Source: Pseudolabrys sp. (GTDB taxonomy: Bacteria; Pseudomonadota; Alphaproteobacteria; Rhizobiales; Xanthobacteraceae). Taken from it: a stretch of DNA of 64,000 nucleotides. The notes below the pieces were generated by a model, which was not told the origin of the DNA, did not search any database, and saw only the letters and a program-made list of their open reading frames with translations. The position numbers were made by a program, and so were the translations under genes. Below are positions 18,006 through 28,832 of the stretch, one piece after another. Each line of letters begins with the position of its first letter. The stretch's first letter is position 1. The DNA lies in the NCBI GenBank assembly GCA_017849615.1, contig JAFIGS010000028.1, positions 1-64,000 of the forward strand, written 5' to 3'.

Positions 18006-18114
18006 AGCCATGCGCTCAGCGGCCCCCGGCCCCACCCGGCGCGGCCGTGGCCTTTGCGGTCGAAACCATGCATAGCTTGAAGTCATCTTCGCTCTTCGCC
18101 GCCGGGTTCCGACC

Positions 18115-19314
18115 ATGACCGCCGCCCGAAAGCCGCGAATTTCGGCTCGCCAGATCGCGGTCGGACTGGCCGGCTTTTTCGCCTTCATCAATCTCTATTC
18201 GATGCAGTCGATCCTGCCGATGCTGACCATCGACTTCAGCACCGGTCCGGCCGGCATCTCACAGATCATGACGGCAAGCACGCTGGCGGTGGCGCTTACC
18301 GCGCCGTTCACCGGCACGGTCGCGGACGTGCTCGGCCGCAAGCGCGTCATCGTCACGGCGATGCTTCTGCTGGTTATTCCGACGGTGATGTGCGCGCTCG
18401 CGCCGGACCTTCACGCGCTGGTGGTGTGGCGTTTCATTCAGGGGCTGGTGCTGCCGCCGGTATTCGCCGTGACCATCGCCTATATCGGCGACGAATGGGA
18501 GCCGCACGAGGTCACCGCGGCAGCCGGCATCTACACATCGGGCGCCGCGCTCGGCGGTTTCTCGGGCCGGTTCTTCACGGGCATTCTTGCCGACCTGATT
18601 GGCTGGCGTCATGGCCTGATGGTGATCGGGGCGCTGACACTCGCCGGCGCCATCGCCATGATGATGCTGTTGCCGCGCGAAAAGAAATTCGTCCGTTCGG
18701 AGGGCCTCATCGCCTCGGGCCGGCAGATGCTGCAGCATTTCCGCAACGGACAATTGCTGGCGACCTACGCGGTCGGCTTCGGCGTGCTGTTCTGCTTTCT
18801 GCTGACCTTCACCTACATCAATTTCCGTCTCGCCGCGCCGCCGTACAATTTGTCGCCAAGCTGGCTCGGCGCGATCTTCATCGTCTACCTGGTCGCGTCC
18901 AGCGTGACGCCATTCGCCGGCCGTGGGGTCAGCCGCTTCGGCCGACGCCGTTTCATGATCCCGGTGATCCTCGTGTGGATGTGCGGCCTGCTGATGACGC
19001 TGGCGACGCCGCTGTGGCTGGTGCTGCTCGGGCTCACCATCTGCGCCTCGGCCGGCCTGATCTGCCAGACCATCTCAACCGGCTTTGTTACCGTCACCGC
19101 GAAAGTCGGCCGCTCCTCGGCGGTCGGTCTTTACGTCACGAGCTTCTATATTGGCGGCTCGTTCGGCGCCGCGCTCGGCGGCGTTGCGTGGACGCTGGGC
19201 GGCTGGCCCGCCTGCGTCGCGCTGCTGCTGTTGATGCAGGCGATCATGGCGGCCACGGTTTATTTCCTCTGGGCGGGGCGCACGCCGCCGGTGGCGCCGG
19301 CGCCGACGCCCTGA
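18115..19314 (+). CDS. MFS transporter
   Basis: A 399-residue protein with about twelve hydrophobic helices. The MFS motif A region is 'GTVADVLGRKRVIV' near residues 63-76, and a second-half equivalent is 'GRGVSRFGRRRFMIP'. The N-terminus is cytoplasmic and basic ('MTAARKPRISARQ'). The substrate cannot be told from sequence; similarity of pattern suggests a drug- or sugar-efflux type. It is followed by an rraA-like gene and an EamA transporter gene in the same direction, so they may share transcription. Confidence 0.85.
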   Translation: MTAARKPRISARQIAVGLAGFFAFINLYSMQSILPMLTIDFSTGPAGISQIMTASTLAVALTAPFTGTVADVLGRKRVIVTAMLLLVIPTVMCALAPDLHALVVWRFIQGLVLPPVFAVTIAYIGDEWEPHEVTAAAGIYTSGAALGGFSGRFFTGILADLIGWRHGLMVIGALTLAGAIAMMMLLPREKKFVRSEGLIASGRQMLQHFRNGQLLATYAVGFGVLFCFLLTFTYINFRLAAPPYNLSPSWLGAIFIVYLVASSVTPFAGRGVSRFGRRRFMIPVILVWMCGLLMTLATPLWLVLLGLTICASAGLICQTISTGFVTVTAKVGRSSAVGLYVTSFYIGGSFGAALGGVAWTLGGWPACVALLLLMQAIMAATVYFLWAGRTPPVAPAPTP

Positions 19315-19369
19315 TAGCGTCCCGGCCGCGACACAACCGGACAAGAAACCGACCAGGGCGGCAACGGCA

Positions 19370-20056
19370 ATGACTTCCACTCTTTCAAAAACCCAGCGCG
19401 ACTTCCTCATTTCGATCGACACCCCGACGGCGTGCAATCTCATCGAGATCGTCGCGCCGGAGCGCCGCGGCTTCGGCTATACCGTGCGCCACCTGCACTG
19501 CCCCTTCCCCGACCTGCCGCCAATGGTCGGTTTCGCCAAGACGGTGACCATGCGCGCGCAGGATCGCGTGCCGCTCGGCGAAGCCGGCTACATGGCCAAG
19601 CGCCTCGATTATCTCGACTACGTCGCCGCCGAGCCGCAGCCCGGCATCGCCGTGATCCAGGACCTCGACGACATCGTCGGCTATGGCGCGTTCTGGGGCG
19701 AGGTTCAGTCCAACGTACACAAGGCGCTGGGCTGTCTCGGCACCATCACCAACGGTTCGGTGCGCGACATTCCGATGATCCCCGAAGGATTCCAGATGCT
19801 GGCGGGCTCGCTGTCGCCGTCGCACGCCTTCGTGCATGTCGTCGACTACGGCGTGCCGGTGAACATCCATGGCATGGCGGTGCGTTCCGGCGACCTGATC
19901 CACGCCGACCGCCACGGCGCCGTCGTGGTGCCGCTCGAGATCATCGACGCCATGCAGGCGGCCCTGCCCGGCCTCAACGCCAAGGAAGCCAAGATCATCG
20001 AAGCCGCCCGATCCGGCGCCGGGCTTGCCGCCATCAAGGCGGCGATGAAGGGCTAA
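19370..20056 (+). CDS. RraA-family protein (HMG/CHA aldolase-like)
   Basis: A 228-residue protein of the RraA / 4-hydroxy-4-methyl-2-oxoglutarate aldolase family. 'DLDDIVGYGAFWGEVQSNVHKALGC' and 'TNGSVRDIPMI' near 110-140 contain the substrate loop and the R-D pair. 'HADRHGAVVVPLE' near 180 closes the domain. Members include pyruvate aldolases and regulators of RNase E; the sequence does not decide which. The MFS and EamA neighbours suggest metabolite import or export linked to aldol cleavage. Confidence 0.83.
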   Translation: MTSTLSKTQRDFLISIDTPTACNLIEIVAPERRGFGYTVRHLHCPFPDLPPMVGFAKTVTMRAQDRVPLGEAGYMAKRLDYLDYVAAEPQPGIAVIQDLDDIVGYGAFWGEVQSNVHKALGCLGTITNGSVRDIPMIPEGFQMLAGSLSPSHAFVHVVDYGVPVNIHGMAVRSGDLIHADRHGAVVVPLEIIDAMQAALPGLNAKEAKIIEAARSGAGLAAIKAAMKG

Positions 20057-20086
20057 GCATCGCACGTCAGCGGTGCCGGAAAGACC

Positions 20087-20974
20087 ATGACCCTCAAGGA
20101 CAGCGCTTCCTACGTCTTCCTGGCGATCGTCTGGGGCCTGTCGTTTCTGTTCATGCTGCGCGGCGTCGAAGCCTTCGGCTGGGTCGGCGTCGTCACCTTC
20201 CGCTGCTTCATCGCCGCGGCCACGCTGTTTCTGGTCGCCGCGGCGACCGGGCGGCGCATGAACTTCGGCGCGGGCTGGCGCGACTTCGCCGTGGTCGGAG
20301 CCACCACCGTCGCCGGCCAGCTTGCCGGGCTGTGTTTTGCGATGCCTTTGATCGGCACCGCGATGTCGGCCATCCTGGTCGCCACCATTCCGCTGTTCTC
20401 GATGCTGATCGCGCGGCTGTGGGGCATCGAACACCTGACGCGGCGGCATCATGTCGGGCTGGTGCTCGGCTTTTCAGGCATGATCGTGCTTGTCGGCTTT
20501 CCGGCGGTGCCGTTCACGCCATCCTTCGCGCTCGGCTGCGCCACCACGCTTTTCGCCTGCCTGTGCGCGGCCTATGGCAGTTGCTACGCCAGTTCCAAAC
20601 TCAAGGGCGTGAGCGCCTGGGACACCACCACGGGCGCCTTTCTCGCCGGCGGCATCATTACCCTGCCGCTGCTGGCGTTCGTGCCGGTGCCGGGCACGCC
20701 CCAACCGCTCGATTATCTCTATCTCTTCATCCTCGGGGCGGTGATGAGCGCGGCGACCTATGTGCTGTATTTCCGGCTGGTCGGCACCATCGGCGCGACC
20801 AAAACCATCAGCGTCGAATTCGCGGTGACAGTGGTGGCCGTACTGTTCGGCGCGCTGGTTCTGCACGAGCCCTTGTCGGCGATGCAGATCGCCGGTGCTG
20901 TCACGATTATCGCCGGCTGCATGCTGGTGGTCGGCCTGGTGCCACCGCTAAAGCGCGCCGGTCGCGTGCCATAG
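20087..20974 (+). CDS. EamA/DMT-family transporter
   Basis: A 295-residue membrane protein with ten hydrophobic helices in two EamA repeats (about 5-135 and 150-285). Motifs are 'VFLAIVWGLSFLFMLRGVEAFGW' at the start and 'TYVLYFRLVGTIGATKTISVEF' in the second repeat, followed by 'FGALVLHEPLS', typical of DMT exporters. The substrate is unknown. It starts 30 bp after the RraA stop. Its last 27 bp overlap the convergent gene at 20948-21547. Confidence 0.88.
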   Translation: MTLKDSASYVFLAIVWGLSFLFMLRGVEAFGWVGVVTFRCFIAAATLFLVAAATGRRMNFGAGWRDFAVVGATTVAGQLAGLCFAMPLIGTAMSAILVATIPLFSMLIARLWGIEHLTRRHHVGLVLGFSGMIVLVGFPAVPFTPSFALGCATTLFACLCAAYGSCYASSKLKGVSAWDTTTGAFLAGGIITLPLLAFVPVPGTPQPLDYLYLFILGAVMSAATYVLYFRLVGTIGATKTISVEFAVTVVAVLFGALVLHEPLSAMQIAGAVTIIAGCMLVVGLVPPLKRAGRVP

Positions 20975-21547
20975 CGGCGCGTAGCCGCGCCTGAGAACCT
21001 CGACAATGGACGGCGGCGTCAGCAGATCGGCGTCGATGCAACGCACGCGCGGCAAGGCCTTGTCGTAGCCGGCAGGCGTCCAGCGCAGGAGATGCTGACC
21101 TCGCAGGGCGTAAACCTCGCCATCGCGCGCGATCATGGCGCCGTCGGGCAACGCGTCGATGGCCGCACGATCCGTCCGCCTGGCGCGGCCGTCGAGCCGC
21201 TCGCGATGGAGGGCGGCGTCCATTCCGGGTGCGGTGTGGACACGCGGAAACAACGAGGCGAATGCTCGCGCATCCTTCCGCCGGCATTCGAAGCACGGCC
21301 GATGACCGGCGGCGAGCGCCGTTACTTCATCGAGGAAAAACAGCTCGGTGTAGCTGTCACCCCAGACCTTGCGCTGCCGGCCCCTGAAATCGAGCACGCA
21401 GCAGATCCACTGCTTCGACGCCCAGCGCCGCGTGCCGAGCTGGCGCGATGCGTCATGGAAGCGGCCGCCGCGGTTGCCCATCATCGTGCCGCGCGCGGCA
21501 TCGGCAATCAGATCGGCAAAAGGGGTGACGCGGTTCGTGAGCGGCAT
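20948..21547 (-). CDS. Conserved protein of unknown function
   Basis: A 199-residue protein, without a domain I recognise. Features are 'DAARGTMMGNRGGRFHDASRQLGTRRW', 'QWICCVLDFRGRQR', 'GHRPCFECRRKDARAF' and 'YDKALPRVRCID'. The CxxC in 'PCFEC' could bind a metal or a thiol partner. The protein is soluble. It is convergent with the EamA gene and 3' ends overlap by 27 bp. Proteins like this are annotated as hypothetical in several Hyphomicrobiales. Confidence 0.7.
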   Translation of the reverse strand: MPLTNRVTPFADLIADAARGTMMGNRGGRFHDASRQLGTRRWASKQWICCVLDFRGRQRKVWGDSYTELFFLDEVTALAAGHRPCFECRRKDARAFASLFPRVHTAPGMDAALHRERLDGRARRTDRAAIDALPDGAMIARDGEVYALRGQHLLRWTPAGYDKALPRVRCIDADLLTPPSIVEVLRRGYAPLWHATGAL

Positions 21548-21579
21548 GCGGCAGTCTAGCGCCCGGCGGCGGGCCGCGT

Positions 21580-21891
21580 CTAAGGGAAGACGGCGAACAT
21601 CGCCGCCGCCACGGCGGCGCCGGTGAACACGGCGAGGAAATCCTTGCGTATCAGGATCATCACCAGCGCCGTCGCCGCCAGCGCGACCAGCGAGCGCATG
21701 CCGCCGTGCACCAAGGTCGGCGCCACGGTCGCGGCGATCACGGCGCCGGGGAGCGCTTCCAGAATCCGCCGCAGCCGCGGCCCGATGACCAAACGTCCGA
21801 TGAGCCAGTAGCCGACAATGCGCGTGACATAGACGACGAGCGTCATCAACGCGATGACGAGGAGAAAGCCGAAGGCGTCCTTCTCAATCAT
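21580..21891 (-). CDS. azlD: AzlD-family branched-chain amino acid exporter subunit
   Basis: A 103-residue membrane protein with four helices, paired with AzlC. 'LVIALMTLVVYVTRIVGYWLIGRL' begins it and 'ALPGAVIAATVAPTLVHGG' is the middle loop typical of AzlD. The two together export branched-chain amino acids or analogues. Its start overlaps the azlC stop by 8 bp, so it is translationally coupled. Confidence 0.88.
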   Translation of the reverse strand: MIEKDAFGFLLVIALMTLVVYVTRIVGYWLIGRLVIGPRLRRILEALPGAVIAATVAPTLVHGGMRSLVALAATALVMILIRKDFLAVFTGAAVAAAMFAVFP

Positions 21892-22615
21892 CGTTGAACA
21901 CCCCGGCGAGCGAACCGGCGATCGCGCCGACGATCAGATACCAGTGCCCGCCGAGAACGAACTCCGTCAGCAGCGCGGCGCCGGCGCCAACGATGATCCC
22001 GAACGACTTACGCGGGCCGCGCCACAGCGACACCAACATGGCGACGAAGAAAGCCGGCATCATCAGATCGATACCGAACTGGCGGGGGTCGGCGACGGCG
22101 GCGCCGGCCAGATAACCCGGCACCGACATGGTGCTCCAGACGATATACATCATGACGCCGCCGCCGAGCATGAAGGCCGGATCGCGGCCGCCTTTGTCGT
22201 AATAACGTAGCGACGTCAGCCAGGCCGGCTCGACCAGGAAGAACAAGGTTGGGTACGACTTGTAACCCGGCGACGAACCGAGCAGCGGGCGCAAGGTGGC
22301 GCCGATCATGATGTAGCGGGCATTGATCAGCGCGGTGAGCGCCACGATGCCGGCGATCGCTCCGGCGGTCAGCGTCTGCGGCCAGCTGTCGAGCACGACC
22401 ATCTGCGCCACGCCGCTCATCACGGTGGCGCTCATCAGCACCGTCTCGGCGAGCGTCAGGCCCTTGCGCGCCGCCAGGGTGCCGTAAGCCATGGCGAAGG
22501 CGACGAGGCCGGGACAGAACGGCACCACGCTGAGCGCACCCTGGCGAAAAGCGGCCCAGGTCCAGCACGGCGCGGGCTTCGGATGGGCCGGGGAATCGGC
22601 TTCGGGCGGGTTCAT
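21884..22615 (-). CDS. azlC: AzlC-family transporter
   Basis: A 243-residue inner-membrane protein, large subunit of the AzlCD exporter. 'RQGALSVVPFCPGLVAFAMAYGTLAA' begins the AzlC domain, 'VMSGVAQMVVLD' follows, and 'ALTALINARYIMIGATLRP' is the family signature. The start ATG at 22615 ('MNPPEADSP') is preferred over 22660, which would add 15 residues and has no better signal. It lies downstream of the phytase-like gene terminator. Confidence 0.9.
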   Translation of the reverse strand: MNPPEADSPAHPKPAPCWTWAAFRQGALSVVPFCPGLVAFAMAYGTLAARKGLTLAETVLMSATVMSGVAQMVVLDSWPQTLTAGAIAGIVALTALINARYIMIGATLRPLLGSSPGYKSYPTLFFLVEPAWLTSLRYYDKGGRDPAFMLGGGVMMYIVWSTMSVPGYLAGAAVADPRQFGIDLMMPAFFVAMLVSLWRGPRKSFGIIVGAGAALLTEFVLGGHWYLIVGAIAGSLAGVFNDD

Positions 22616-22664
22616 TGCAGAACCACCGCTATCGCAACCTGCCCGCGAGGAAAAGCCCAAAGAC

Positions 22665-22691
22665 GGACGCCCGCCATACGGCGGGCGCCCG
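22665..22691 (-). terminator. Terminator of the phytase-like gene
   Basis: A GC-rich stem of 10 bp (GACGCCCGCC / GGCGGGCGCC with one mismatch) and a 4-base loop. On the minus strand it is followed by T-rich sequence (about TCTTTGGGCTTTT). It starts 29 bp after the phytase-like stop. Confidence 0.65.
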
Positions 22692-22719
22692 GTTTATGCA
22701 ATGCCGGTGGCAGCGAAGC

Positions 22720-24093
22720 CTATTTTGCCTTCAGGAAGTCGGCGGCTTCGATCAGGATCAGTTCGTTGTCGTCCTGCTTGCCGATCGTCCGGCCGGACGA
22801 GTACGGCAGATTGTTGTCGTTGCCGACGACGATGTGGCTGGCATCGACCACGTCCACGTCCTCGATGGTGACGAAGGGGAAGGTGAAGATGCCTTCCTTG
22901 GAGCCCTGCTTGGCCTTGTTGTTCGGATCCTTGATCGCCATGAGGTCGATATGGCCGATCTTGCGGGCAAAGCCGCCGGCATTGGCGTCGGTCATTTCGA
23001 TCTTGTAGACGCGCTTGAACTTGGCCGGCACATTGAAGCAGTCGGGCTTGGCCGCGCCGGCGCAGGCCTGATGCTGCTCGCCCTCGCCATTGTCGCGCTC
23101 GATGACGAGCCCGGTGGTGGCGTCGATCATGTTGAAGTCGCCGATATTGTTGTTGTTGACCTCGAGCTTGTACTTCCAGAAGCGGCCGGTCCACTTCTCG
23201 GCTTTCACGTCGAATTCAAGGATGCGCAGATATTCGCGGCCTTCGTCGGTTTCGAACGACTTGGTGGTCTCGTTCCACAGCGGGCCTTCGAGCAGCGGGT
23301 AGAGGAAGCGGCCATCCTTGGACGCCGCCATGCCTTCATAGCCGCGCGAGCGCCGCACATTGAACGGCACAGCGCCGCCGGGCACCGCCGGCGTCGAAAC
23401 GGCATAGTGATCCGGAGAGCGCGCCACCTTGCCGTCGATCATGGTTTCGAAAAAGGCATTGACCTTGCCGCTCTGGTCGATGCGGATGAGATAGGGGCCG
23501 AACTCGTCGCCGATCCAGATCTGGTCGCCGACGATCTGGAAGCTCTCGACGTCGAGATCGGCGCCGGTGAGGTAACGCTTGTCGGTGCCTTCAAGAGCGA
23601 TCTGGAACGGCAGTTTCTTGTCCTGGTCGTTCAGGAACACGGTGCGCAGAAATTCGACCTTGCCGGAGGCGAAGTCGGGCTTGAGCAGATGCAGCATCAG
23701 CATGGCGTCCGGCGAATTGGCCTTGCTGCCGTAACCGTTGTCCTGGAGCACCCAGTAGGTGCCGTCGCCGACGGTCTTGATGCCGGAGAAGCCCTGCACC
23801 GGCTGGCCCTTGAACGGCAGCTTGATGCTGGTCTCGCGCGGCGCGTCGGCGGCTGAAATGAACGAGGTACCCATCACCGTGCCGACGGCATCGATGCGCT
23901 TACGGTCGGTGTTGGTGAACTTGCCGGAGATCTTCATGTCAGCCGGCGCATCGGCCGGCGGATCGACGAAGGTGAAGGCCGGAACGATGGCATGGCCCGC
24001 GAGCTTGCCGGTGAAAGCCTGATCGGCCATCGCACCGGTGATAGCGGCGGTCGTGACGAGCAGGCTCGCCAGCGCAGTCTGGGAAAATTTCAA
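22720..24093 (-). CDS. Secreted phytase-like esterase family protein
   Basis: A 457-residue periplasmic protein with a signal peptide ('ALASLLVTTAAITGAMA', cleaved after A-M-A). The mature part matches the 'esterase-like activity of phytase' beta-propeller family: 'SGIKTVGDGTYWVLQDNGYGSKANS', 'IWIGDEFGPYLIRID' and 'GYEGMAASKDGRFLYPLLEG' are its hallmarks. I place the start at TTG 24093 because AGGAGG lies 7 bp upstream; an ATG at 24129 would extend across that site. It is monocistronic, with its own terminator. The substrate is not known. Confidence 0.85.
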   Translation of the reverse strand: MKFSQTALASLLVTTAAITGAMADQAFTGKLAGHAIVPAFTFVDPPADAPADMKISGKFTNTDRKRIDAVGTVMGTSFISAADAPRETSIKLPFKGQPVQGFSGIKTVGDGTYWVLQDNGYGSKANSPDAMLMLHLLKPDFASGKVEFLRTVFLNDQDKKLPFQIALEGTDKRYLTGADLDVESFQIVGDQIWIGDEFGPYLIRIDQSGKVNAFFETMIDGKVARSPDHYAVSTPAVPGGAVPFNVRRSRGYEGMAASKDGRFLYPLLEGPLWNETTKSFETDEGREYLRILEFDVKAEKWTGRFWKYKLEVNNNNIGDFNMIDATTGLVIERDNGEGEQHQACAGAAKPDCFNVPAKFKRVYKIEMTDANAGGFARKIGHIDLMAIKDPNNKAKQGSKEGIFTFPFVTIEDVDVVDASHIVVGNDNNLPYSSGRTIGKQDDNELILIEAADFLKAK

Positions 24094-24203
24094 TGTCGCC
24101 TCCTGTGTATGTCGCGAGGCGATCCTCATCAGCCGCGCTTGTCAGCGCGGTATCGGTTCAGTGAAGGTGGCGTGACGCTGCACAGCCGTGATGGGGCGAA
24201 ATG

Positions 24204-24240
24204 CAAAACGCCCGCCTTGCGGCGGGCGTGTGCGTTATTG
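24204..24240 (-). terminator. Rho-independent terminator of ftsH
   Basis: A perfect stem ACGCCCGCC / GGCGGGCGT with a 4-base loop (24208-24229). On the minus strand it is followed by TTTTGCATTT. It starts 36 bp after the ftsH stop. Confidence 0.8.
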
Positions 24241-24264
24241 TCGCAGCGTGTTCGACGCGAGCGA

Positions 24265-26187
<1,923 letters not shown>

Positions 26188-26327
26188 CGGACGTTCCTAC
26201 CCGCGCGCCACGCAAAGGGCGCCGCGGCCTGATCTTGTTACGAGACACGGACGGGTTGGTCCCACGCGTGTCTTTGCCAATGTAGGCACCCCGTCCCCGC
26301 ATGGAAAGGGCTCGATTCTCACATATT

Positions 26328-27419
26328 CTAGCGCGATTTCGCGGGCTTGGCCCGCTTGCCGCCCGCCGTGGTTAAGGCATTTCGGCCGCCCCTGCCATAG
26401 CCGGAACGCCGCGGCGGGGCGGTTTCGACGGTGAGCACGCCGTTTTGCAGGGTCATCAGGGCTCCCGCAAGGGTTCTGCGCCACCGGATACCACTTCGCA
26501 GCGCTCCGATGAGGGCTCCCGCGAGCGCTTCCAGCTTGCCGAGTTCGACAGGGCCCTCCGAGCCGGTCGCAACGACAGCGCGGCCGACGAGGCGCAACAG
26601 GATCTCGTGCGGTGTGCGCGCCAGCGCGCCGGCCTCAAAGGTCAAAGACGGTCCCCGCCCGGCCTTGGCCAGTCCGTGCCAGACGACATCGACGACCTGC
26701 TCGAGGGCGGCATCGGCGCGGCCGGCGCGCGACGCCAGAAGAGCCAGCCGGTTGGCATCGAGCCCCTCGCTCGCCAGGTGCGGCATCAACCCGCGCAGCC
26801 GCGCGCGAGTGAAGGCGGCGTCGCGGTTGGTTGGATCGTCGGCAAATGCGATGTTCGACTTTCTGAGCGTGGCGATCAGCCGCATCTTTGCGATGTCGAG
26901 AAACGGGCGCGTCAGCAGCACGTCGTCGTCGCCGGGCACGGCTGACATTCGCTGCATGGCGGCGAGCCCGGTGATGCCGCTGCCGCGCGCAAGCCGCATC
27001 ACGACCGTCTCGGCCTGATCGTCGAGCGTGTGCGCGGTGAGAATGTGCGAGGCACCGGCTTTGCGCGCCGCCTGCGCCAGCAGGCGATAGCGCGCCGCGC
27101 GCGCCGCTTGCGGAATGCCCTTCTGCGGCTTGTCGCCCTTCCAGCGCAGGATGCGATGTGCAAGCCCGAGTTCTCGTGCGAGTCTGGCGACGTCTTGCGC
27201 CTCGCCTTTGCCTTCGGCGCGCAGGCCGTGATCCACGGTGATCGCAACGAGTTCGGGGCCGCGCTTGAGCGCCTTGCGCCAGCGCGCGGCCAGCACCATC
27301 AGCGCCGTCGAATCCGGACCGCCCGACACGGCGAGCACCAGCGCCTGCGCCGATCCGAGATCGGCGAACAGAGTCTTCGCTTCCGACTGTGAGATGGCCG
27401 TGGCGTTGTCGCGCGGCAT
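26328..27419 (-). CDS. tilS: tRNA(Ile)-lysidine synthase
   Basis: A 363-residue enzyme that modifies the wobble C of the tRNA-Ile CAU anticodon to lysidine, allowing correct AUA decoding. The PP-loop 'VSGGPDSTALMVLA' is at residues 31-44. 'ITVDHGLRAEGKGEAQDVA', 'RLARGSGITGLAAMQR' and 'LTRPFLDIAK' are standard TilS stretches. The C-terminal domain is shorter than in enterobacteria, as in many alphaproteobacteria. It lies 35 bp after cpoB and is likely co-transcribed with it. Confidence 0.92.
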   Translation of the reverse strand: MPRDNATAISQSEAKTLFADLGSAQALVLAVSGGPDSTALMVLAARWRKALKRGPELVAITVDHGLRAEGKGEAQDVARLARELGLAHRILRWKGDKPQKGIPQAARAARYRLLAQAARKAGASHILTAHTLDDQAETVVMRLARGSGITGLAAMQRMSAVPGDDDVLLTRPFLDIAKMRLIATLRKSNIAFADDPTNRDAAFTRARLRGLMPHLASEGLDANRLALLASRAGRADAALEQVVDVVWHGLAKAGRGPSLTFEAGALARTPHEILLRLVGRAVVATGSEGPVELGKLEALAGALIGALRSGIRWRRTLAGALMTLQNGVLTVETAPPRRSGYGRGGRNALTTAGGKRAKPAKSR

Positions 27420-27454
27420 GACCGCTCTCGAACCTCAAAAGGTATCGAGAGAGC

Positions 27455-28687
27455 CTAGCACTTCACGCGCGAGATTTCCTGCTGGGCGGCCTTCTTCACG
27501 TTGGCCGGAGCTTTCGGATATTTGCGGTTGATCTCGCCGAGCGTGGCGCAGGCCGCGTCCTTCTGCTTGAGCGCGGCCAGCGACTGGCCGAGGCGCAGCA
27601 GCGCATTCGGCGCGCGCGCCGACTTCTCGTGCTTGGTCGAGACCGTCAGGAAGCTCTGCGCCGCGTCGCGAAACTGCTGGCGCTGATACTGGCTTTCGCC
27701 GAGCCAGTAATAGGCATCGGGCACCTGGGTCTCGTTCGGGTGCTTCTTCAGGAAATCGCGGAAGCCCTGTTCGGCGAGCGCGTAATCCTTGTGCAGCATG
27801 TAGCCGTAAGCGAGGTCGTACTCGTCCTGCGGCTTGGCCGTGGGCGGCAAGGTTGCCAGCCGGCCGGTGACATCGCGCGGCGGATTGGACGACGGCGCGG
27901 CCGGCACGCCGACCGCAGGATTGGTGCTGGCGACCTGGCCCGGCGCCTGCCCCATGATCTGGCCGGCATCGACCACCGGCGAGGCCGGCGGCGCCGGATG
28001 GCCGGACAGGGTCGAGAGATCGAGCGGCTGGCCGGCGGCGCGGCCGTTGGGCGCCCCGATCGGCGCATCGGCACCCGGCTCGGCGGCGACGATCGGCGCC
28101 GGCGCGGCGGAATCGGCGGAGCCGAGCGGGCGCGGCGCACCGGGGGCCTGCGGGTTCTGCGACGGGTCGAACAGGTCGGAACGGCGGCCCGGCTGCTGCT
28201 GGGCGGGCTGCGACGGCTGAAGGGCGCCGGGAACACCCGGCCGCACGCTCGGCAACTGGCCGGGCGGAACCTGCGGGTTCTGGTTGTTGGGGATCACCGC
28301 CGGCGATTGCATCTGGCCGGCAGGCGCGCCGCCGCCCTGCAGGGAGCGCACCTGCTGCTCGAGCTGCTGATTGCGGTACTGAAGCTGCTCAATGGTGCCG
28401 GTGAGCTGGCGCAGCGCGCTCTCCAGGCGGTCGATCCGGACCGAGAGATCGTTGGGATCGCCATCGCCGCCCGGCATGCCCTGCGGCTGGCGCTGCTGCG
28501 GCTGCTGTTGCTGCCCGCCCTCGCCGCGGCTGAACAGATTGTCGAGGAAATTGCCGCCCCGGTCCTGCGCATGCGCGGAATAGAACGCGGTCAGCACCAC
28601 AATTGCGACGACTACGGCGGCCAGCGCGAAACGAAACAAGGTGCCCGCCGTCAGGGGGGCGTGGGGAGTTTTTGGATTGTTTTCCAT
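27455..28687 (-). CDS. cpoB: Tol-Pal coordination protein CpoB (YbgF)
   Basis: A 410-residue protein. A membrane anchor or signal segment ('FRFALAAVVVAIVVLTAFYSAHA', residues about 17-40) precedes a coiled coil ('RLESALRQLTGTIEQLQYRNQQLEQQVRSL'). Residues about 130-280 are a long Pro/Gln/Ala-rich disordered linker, and the last 120 form TPR repeats ('EYDLAYGYMLHKDYALAEQGFRDFL', 'PDAYYWLGESQYQRQQF'). CpoB links Tol-Pal to peptidoglycan synthesis during constriction. The linker is much longer than in E. coli (263 aa total). The start at 28687 ('MENNPKTPH') is favoured; an upstream ATG at 28741 lacks a good signal. Confidence 0.9.
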   Translation of the reverse strand: MENNPKTPHAPLTAGTLFRFALAAVVVAIVVLTAFYSAHAQDRGGNFLDNLFSRGEGGQQQQPQQRQPQGMPGGDGDPNDLSVRIDRLESALRQLTGTIEQLQYRNQQLEQQVRSLQGGGAPAGQMQSPAVIPNNQNPQVPPGQLPSVRPGVPGALQPSQPAQQQPGRRSDLFDPSQNPQAPGAPRPLGSADSAAPAPIVAAEPGADAPIGAPNGRAAGQPLDLSTLSGHPAPPASPVVDAGQIMGQAPGQVASTNPAVGVPAAPSSNPPRDVTGRLATLPPTAKPQDEYDLAYGYMLHKDYALAEQGFRDFLKKHPNETQVPDAYYWLGESQYQRQQFRDAAQSFLTVSTKHEKSARAPNALLRLGQSLAALKQKDAACATLGEINRKYPKAPANVKKAAQQEISRVKC

Positions 28688-28832
28688 CGGCTCATTCGTC
28701 GGCCAAATCGGCCGGTCACTGGCCCCTGAACGCGGGCCCACGGGCTCCCCTCACGGGAAAGCGGGGCGATCCCCTACCATAGCCAATCGAGTGCGACCAG
28801 ATTGTGGCCCGCCGGCGGCGCTTTGCAGGGGA